A stretch of 64,000 bases of DNA from Lonicera japonica (lineage: Eukaryota > Streptophyta > Magnoliopsida > Dipsacales > Caprifoliaceae), in assembly GCA_021464415.1 (NCBI GenBank), contig CM038471.1, positions 71,588,851-71,652,850 of the forward strand, given 5' to 3'. Position numbers and translations under genes: made by a program. The notes beneath the pieces are model-generated. The model saw only the letters and a program-made list of their open reading frames with translations. It was not told the origin of the DNA and did not search any database. Of this stretch, positions 60,301-64,000 are shown piece after piece (positions within the stretch are counted from its first letter, which is position 1; each line of letters starts with the position of its first letter).

Positions 60301-63207
60301 TGAACTTTGTGGACCAAAGTGAGACAAGAGGTAAACTTTAGGGGTGACTTTTGTAAATAACTCCCCATTTTATATGTGAAATATGACTTACCCCCTGTTT
60401 TCTTAATCATCAAACTTAGCCACTGCATAAGGGGAAATCTCAAAGAATTACGTAAAAATTGGGTGTTAAGTCAAAGGATTACGTTCATTTTTACGTAATT
60501 CTTTGAGATTCCCCTGCATGTGGGGGACAAAGTCTAATGATTATAAAAACAGGGGGCAAGTATAAATCACATTAAGACCAGGGGGCAAAGTAAAAAAACC
60601 CGCTATGATACAATTTTTTTTGTTTCAAACATGACAATGAGGTGTGTATCTAACTTATTCCCATTAAAGTTTTATCAGCTGAATAAGAAACAAATCTTCA
60701 TACTTAAAGCTGACATACAGGATTGGTTTGCTAATAATTAACTGTCATCCTCCTATTAAATGTTAAAGGAAGTTTGTTCTAATTATTACATGGGCTTTTT
60801 GTGGTATTTTAGTCTAAGCTCTCTTGTTTTTTCAAATCTCGTTGTTGTCAAGCTCTTTTAAGTGAAACTTTCTTCTTCTAAGCAGGACTTACTAAACTAC
60901 TTTATTAGAAACTTCCATTAAATAGACTTATAAATTAAAATTTCAAATACTTCATGTTTGACTGAGAAGAAAAAGAGCCAATGATTGGTTTCTTTAGAGT
61001 GTTACTATACATTACATTATCTACGAATTTCTATTTGTAGAGAAGTTCATGGACTGAAAATGATTACTTTGCTGTGTTTGTGGCTATATATATCTAGTTC
61101 AAGAGTGATTTAGCTCAAGTGGATAAACACTCTTATAATGAAACCATTTTAAAGGAGAAGGTTTGAAGTTTTATTTTTGGCATTCATGTATATTGCTGAA
61201 GCTTTCTATACTTTCTAGGGCTCTTTAGACTTTTCCCCCCATTTTGTATGTGAAATTAGACTTTGACCCCTGTTTTCATAATCGTTAGACTTTGCCCCAC
61301 GCACACAGGGAATCCCAAAGAGTTACAGAAAAATGGGGGTTAAGTCAAAGGATAGCGTTTTAAAAAAAAACGGACATTGCCCCATTTTAACATAGTTCTT
61401 TGAGATTCCCCTGCAGGCAAGGGGAACAACTATGAAAACAGGGGGGGTTAAGTCTAACTTCACATGAAAAAAAGGAGGCAACGTAAAAAATACTGTGTTT
61501 TTTAAATAATTTGTTCTTTTTTCCGTATTTTTTCCTCAGGTTGAAACCTCGACTGGTTCAGTCATCCCAGCTAGCTTTGACAGAACTTCAAGGTGTCCAG
61601 ATGAAATTGTTAGGAGGATCCGACAGGGCGCATCTTTCGAGGACCCAAGTTGGACTGGCAGATTGCTAGAGACATATGATACACAGAATGACCGATTTGT
61701 CATTGCTCCATGTTTGTGGTAAATTTTACCTTTTGTTTTTGCTAGTTTTGTTTCTATATTTTCACAGAAATGCTTCTAAAGCAACAAGGGCGGGTTTGAT
61801 TGGTTTACATGGAAAATAAGATTCCTTGGAATTGTTCCACTGGGAATTTTTTGACATGGTAGAAAAGAATCAAGTCTAGGTAATTGGTTTCTAAGAAACA
61901 GTGTTCCACGAGACAGGATTAACTGAGGCTATTCAAACCGGCAAAAGACATCTAAGTGTTATTCATCATTTTTGGCCGAAGCCATTTCTATCAAAATGGC
62001 AGTAGCCTTTGCAGTCTCGATTCAAGGACCGAGTGTGGTGATTGAATCAGATTGTAAAGTGGTGATCGATGCTATTCGTGGTTCTGTTTCTTTTGTTAAT
62101 TGGGATTCTGTTGGTATTTTGGATGAGATTTATTGTCTTGCAGGTGAATGTGAGTATATTGATTTTGCGTATGCCCCTAGATCCGCTAATAGAGCTGCAC
62201 GTTGGTTGGCCTCTCAAGAGAAGAAGCTATGTTACCAAAGGATTGGTTTACTAACCTTCCTGAAGAGTTTTCTAAGATTTTGAAGGCGGACTTTGATGCT
62301 AGTGGAATCGGCTAGTTAGTTTTGTGTTGTCTGTTGTTGTATTGTTTGTTGTTGTTTGGTTATCGGACCAAAAAAAATAAAATACGACATAAGATGTCAC
62401 TTCAGGATTTGATGAAGAGTTTAAGTGGAGCCACTCCTCCCCAATGATGAGGTGAAACCTCATCTGGTGCACATTTTTTGTGCATGTTTCTTGTGAGTGT
62501 AGCGTTACTCTTTGTAGATTCCATGCCAAAGGAGAAAGTTGGGCTAAAACACCTTAGGTTGAGGAGATTTCTGGATTCGATGGGAAGGGACAAAATTAAG
62601 TTGAAACAAACTGTACCTTGGACTGTGATGAAAATTAATTCAATCAAACAAATATACGTTGGGAAAAATTGAATCCAGGGTCTGTTAACACTTTTGTCAA
62701 TGGAAATTCTAAAAATTTCATGTTTTTTCATCTTCAGTGGTTTCTGATTTCGATGGTATATTTGGTTTAGCCTAACTTTCTCACATTCCACATAAATGAA
62801 AATCATCTCTACCTTAAGTTTTTATTTTCCATGAAGAATCTTTCCAAGTAAAATAGTTTCATGGAAATAAATTCTTTCACACATAAGTTATCAAACGCAC
62901 CCTAATTGTATTAAACATTTTCCATGGAAAAGAAGTGCAGTCGAACGCACCACTGCTCATGCTGGCCTATTGGGTGGTTACACTCAGTTTTCTCTTTGGA
63001 AAAATTGATCTGTTTTCTCTTTTGTGATTGATTTCATTTCCCTGTTACATATTCCTCTTATGGCAATCCTATCATTTCTATTGGTAGGACCAGACAGCAA
63101 TTACGTATTGCTTTGACAATCCGGCAATTTTCTGATACTGAAATTCTACTTCGATGTTCTAGTTCACCTTTTGCCGAGGGCCCAGATTTTGTGGATAATG
63201 AAAGAAG
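54305..63207 (+). CDS. NTAN1: Protein N-terminal asparagine amidohydrolase, 8 exons visible, 3' end outside window
   Basis: Deamidates N-terminal Asn of proteins to Asp, which is then arginylated and degraded through the Arg/N-degron pathway. Exons: 54305-54370, 55514-55699, 58288-58352, 58727-58826, 58939-58977, 59073-59261, 61540-61718, 63088-63207; all introns GT-AG, 944 nt, 314 codons plus two bases. Protein starts MIYVGGVPFPAEDSS. Family landmarks follow in order: FQREYATVDPSLVD, GTDEATTC (Cys94, the likely nucleophile by family knowledge), VSVAHLDSPNIVDIGLTQ, EGYSFPLCSK, FHIQTLHVLGHNT, PASFDRTSRCPDEIVRRIR, RLLETYDTQNDRFVIAPC, SSSPFAEGPDFVDNERR. The C-terminal block that normally follows (WDYL...FPRKQPRVFER-type) is not found before base 64000, so at least one more exon lies to the right. 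No stop or frameshift in the coding sequence despite introns full of transposons. Confidence 0.93.
54726..54820. repeat. Imperfect direct repeat in NTAN1 intron 1
   Basis: AATTTGTACTCAGTGTG...AAAAATT (54726-54769) recurs with few changes at 54780-54820. Intron 1 (54371-55513) otherwise holds nothing recognised. Confidence 0.7.
55755..55842. repeat. 45 bp tandem duplication in NTAN1 intron 2
   Basis: ATGCTATCTTAAACAAGGGA plus GTTCCCT and AAACCCTTTTCT occur twice head to tail, 55755-55799 and 55800-55842, just after exon 2. Near identity points to a recent slip or repair event. Confidence 0.9.
56126..56448. mobile_element. Foldback MITE family B, copy 2, in NTAN1 intron 2
   Basis: The left end CTCTAAAGAGGACGGTCCT is mirrored exactly at the right (AGGACCGTCCTCTTTAGAG). 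Inverted similarity continues for over 120 bp (TAAGAAAAAGGACCATCCA; GAGATAATCTCCGTGAAGGG on the reverse). 323 bp, non-coding. Confidence 0.85.
57666..57686. repeat. (CT)n microsatellite in NTAN1 intron 2
   Basis: Uninterrupted TC dinucleotides about 600 bp before exon 3. Open frames overlapping it (57338-57712) are not genes. Confidence 0.85.
58406..58675. mobile_element. Foldback MITE in NTAN1 intron 3
   Basis: The left half (AAGTTGGAAAATGATTG, TTTTTATGAGATGTTGG, GATTTGGTGAGATGTTCT) is the inverted counterpart of the right half (CAATCACTTTCCACTTTTCT, CCAATACTCATAAAAC, AGCATCCTACCAAATC), arms about 110 bp. It fills most of the 374 bp intron. Confidence 0.65.
59323..60348 (+). mobile_element. 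Pack-MULE-like TIR element in NTAN1 intron 6
   Basis: Inverted arms of about 165 bp bound a 1.03 kb element. The left arm has TCTTGTCTCACTTTGGTC, ACATGAAGTTTCACCCGCG and GAGGGGCAAAAGCGGGAAA; the right arm carries their reverse complements (CGCGGGTGAAACTTCATGT, GACCAAAGTGAGACAAGA). The centre is not AT-rich filler but a promoter/leader-like C/T-rich stretch, an ATG frame with plastid-transit-peptide character ending at a splice-donor-like site, and AT-rich sequence after it. This is the structure of a gene-capturing non-autonomous Mutator-like element. A hAT or CACTA carrier is not excluded; no clean target duplication was resolved. Confidence 0.7.
59693..59845 (+). pseudogene. Captured first exon, plastid-transit-peptide-like, source gene unknown
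   Basis: ATG in an ACCATGAAGG context opens a 51-codon frame rich in Ser, Leu and Pro with few acidic residues (starts MKATASSSTYFYKLPNPN; ends GKSRRDLLVITK), typical of a chloroplast-targeting N-terminus. It ends at AAG/GTACCT, a plausible donor, after which the frame stops at 59872. About 170 bp of pyrimidine-rich sequence precedes it, as in a 5' UTR. It lies on the same strand as NTAN1, inside intron 6. I do not recognise the donor gene. Confidence 0.55.
60350..60600. mobile_element. Foldback MITE family D, copy 1, in NTAN1 intron 6
   Basis: Self-complementary. Left: CATTTTATATGTGAAATATG, ACTTACCCCCTGTTTTC, AATCTCAAAGAATTACGTAA. Right: TTACGTAATTCTTTGAGATT, AAAACAGGGGGCAAGT, CAGGGGGCAAAGT. 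About 250 bp. It directly adjoins the Pack-MULE-like element. Confidence 0.75.
61104..61180 (+). mobile_element. SINE-like tRNA promoter in NTAN1 intron 6
   Basis: TTTAGCTCAAGTGG (box A) and AAGGTTTGAAGTT (box B) are spaced about 38 bp apart, close to the tRNA arrangement, followed by a T-rich end. Confidence 0.5.
61215..61497. mobile_element. Foldback MITE family D, copy 2, in NTAN1 intron 6
   Basis: Same family as 60350-60600. ACCCCTGTTTTCATAATCGT, AGACTTTGCCCCACG and GGGAATCCCAAAGAGTTA mirror TTCTTTGAGATTCCCCTGC and GAAAACAGGGGGGGTTAAG. It ends about 40 bp before exon 7. Confidence 0.75.
61787..62903. mobile_element. Possible TIR element in NTAN1 intron 7, host of a LINE fragment
   Basis: AGGGCGGGTTTGAT at 61787-61800 and ATCAAACGCACCCT at 62890-62903 are inverted repeats with two mismatches, followed inward by GGAAAATAAGATTCCTTGG and its approximate complement. 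The L1-type fragment lies between. Ends alone support this. Confidence 0.4.
61925..62385 (+). mobile_element. 5'-truncated LINE (L1-type) fragment, RNase H end
   Basis: Encodes the C-terminal RNase H-like domain found at the end of many plant non-LTR retrotransposons. Recognisable are FLAEAISIKMAVAFA, VVIESDCKVVIDAIRG (with the catalytic-type Asp) and APRSANRAARWLAS. A frameshift near 62232 moves the reading into DWFTNLPEEFSKILKADF and a stop at TAG (62314). A short 3' UTR with TTGTTGT repeats and a degenerate A-tail (AAAAAAAATAAAAT) follows. 5' truncation with a 3' A-tail is typical of LINE insertion. Same strand as NTAN1, inside intron 7. Confidence 0.8.
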
Positions 63208-63284
63208 GTATGCATTTTTAATAAGGTTTTCGTTTCTAAGTGTTCTCGTGATTGTAATATATAGGTTTCTATATGTGTATACAG

Positions 63285-63572
63285 ACCACTTTAAATAGGA
63301 CAATCTTCTTTTTAGAAAAAAGATGGACCGTCCATGTGGAGGGATAAATGCATGAATTTTTTGATGAAATTTTGTGGAGATGATATCCACCAAGTTTCAT
63401 GAAAAAATTGTATCTAGAAATGAATGAGATGATCATAAAAAATTTCAACGACCGAAAATGCACATGTATTATGAAAATCTTATCCAACAAATTTTGTCAA
63501 ATAATTCATACATGTACCCCTGGACAGGCCTTTTTCTTAAAGAAAGAGAAGATCGTCCTCTCTAGAGCAGGT
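63285..63572. mobile_element. Foldback MITE family B, copy 3, in NTAN1 intron 8
   Basis: TTTAAATAGGACAATCTTCT and AAAGATGGACCGTCCATGTG on the left mirror AGAAGATCGTCCTCTCTAGAG and CTGGACAGGCCTTTTTCTT on the right. Interior words (TGATGAAATTTTGTGGAGAT, CACCAAGTTTCATGAAAAAA) match copies 1 and 2. Confidence 0.75.
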
Positions 63573-64000
63573 TGTATGTATGTATGCGTATATATATATC
63601 ATCAAACACATACTCAATACTGCTTGGGTATTTTCGGAAGTTTTGATCTAAATGGTTATTTCGTATTATTATTTTATTGAAAATAGGGAATTTTACCATG
63701 AAAGAAATAAAATAGGTGTAATACAAATTCTCAAAGAGCAAGCCACCTAATAAGCTAATATATATATATATGTAACTATTGGTCTGGTTCTGGTATGTGG
63801 ACCGTCTGTATACGGACCGTCGCCAAAACATTTGGAGACTTTTTCAGCGGCGAATCCATACCAGATCTTTCCTATATAACTATCAGTCCATCATATATGT
63901 AACTATGGATCCCAGAGACCTTTTAGGTATTTAATCTATCTGCTCCAATTGAAAATAGCAGGCTATAAAAGAGGTAAGATTGAACTATTATTTACACGAA
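63573..64000 (+). other. Partial NTAN1 intron 8 to window edge
   Basis: No coding block for the missing NTAN1 C-terminus is found. A 9 bp inverted repeat (TCTGGTATG at 63789-63797, CATACCAGA at 63857-63865) with two GGACCGTC words between may be the core of another small element. The acceptor-like GAAAATAGCAG at 63951 would give an immediate stop and is not taken as an exon. Confidence 0.6.

Noticed and set aside
62299..62806. Minus-strand frames of 76 and 134 codons in NTAN1 intron 7
   Set aside because: They overlap the LINE 3' end and TIR element sequence and have no recognisable domain.
63951..63972. Acceptor-like GAAAATAGCAG followed by GAGGTAAG as NTAN1 exon 9
   Set aside because: Joined in phase it gives an immediate stop and does not encode the conserved C-terminal block.

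Overview
The window is nuclear DNA of a flowering plant, almost certainly a eudicot. The evidence is the very AT-rich intergenic sequence, short GT-AG introns, a class II HD-Zip gene, a plant-type NTAN1 gene, and a dense load of plant transposons (Athila/Tat-type gag-pro, Ty1/copia LTRs, TRIM, Tourist-like, hAT-like and Mutator-like MITEs, SINE-like and L1-type pieces). Nothing in the sequence fixes the species. Only two host protein genes are well supported. The rest is a mosaic of mobile elements and AT-rich spacer.

Layout. 1-6348: 3' part of a large LTR element with an intact 986-residue gag-protease ORF but no polymerase, ending in a 1.4 kb LTR (TR-GAG-like). 6.6-10.3 kb: three different MITEs and a long GA microsatellite. 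10.8-15.5 kb: a decayed minus-strand Ty1/copia element with both LTRs. 18-20 kb: a SINE-like piece, a Tourist-like MITE with TTA duplications and an LTR-like region. 20.2-23.6 kb: a possible unidentified transcription unit carrying a dispersed repeat. 24.6-25.8 kb: a terminal-inverted-repeat element with a perfect 8 bp target duplication. 27.6-28.0 kb: a 355 bp TRIM. 29.5-36.1 kb: more MITEs, including one split by an 816 bp solo LTR and one with three G6 tracts.

40.5-43.0 kb: a complete four-exon HD-Zip class II gene of the HAT14 type, encoding a 350-residue transcription factor with an LxLxL repression motif, homeodomain, leucine zipper and CPSCE motif. 43-54 kb: a gene-poor interval with a 1.4 kb element made of long inverted arms around a tandem duplication.

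54.3 kb to beyond the right edge: NTAN1 (protein N-terminal asparagine amidohydrolase), the first enzyme of the Asn branch of the Arg/N-degron pathway. Eight exons are visible and the last one lies outside the window. Its introns hold at least eight transposon insertions. One is a Pack-MULE-like element in intron 6 with a captured plastid-transit-peptide-like first exon. The two host genes have no evident functional link. The main story is how transposons have built the intergenic and intronic space. All element families are described from sequence structure and remembered family features; no database search was possible.
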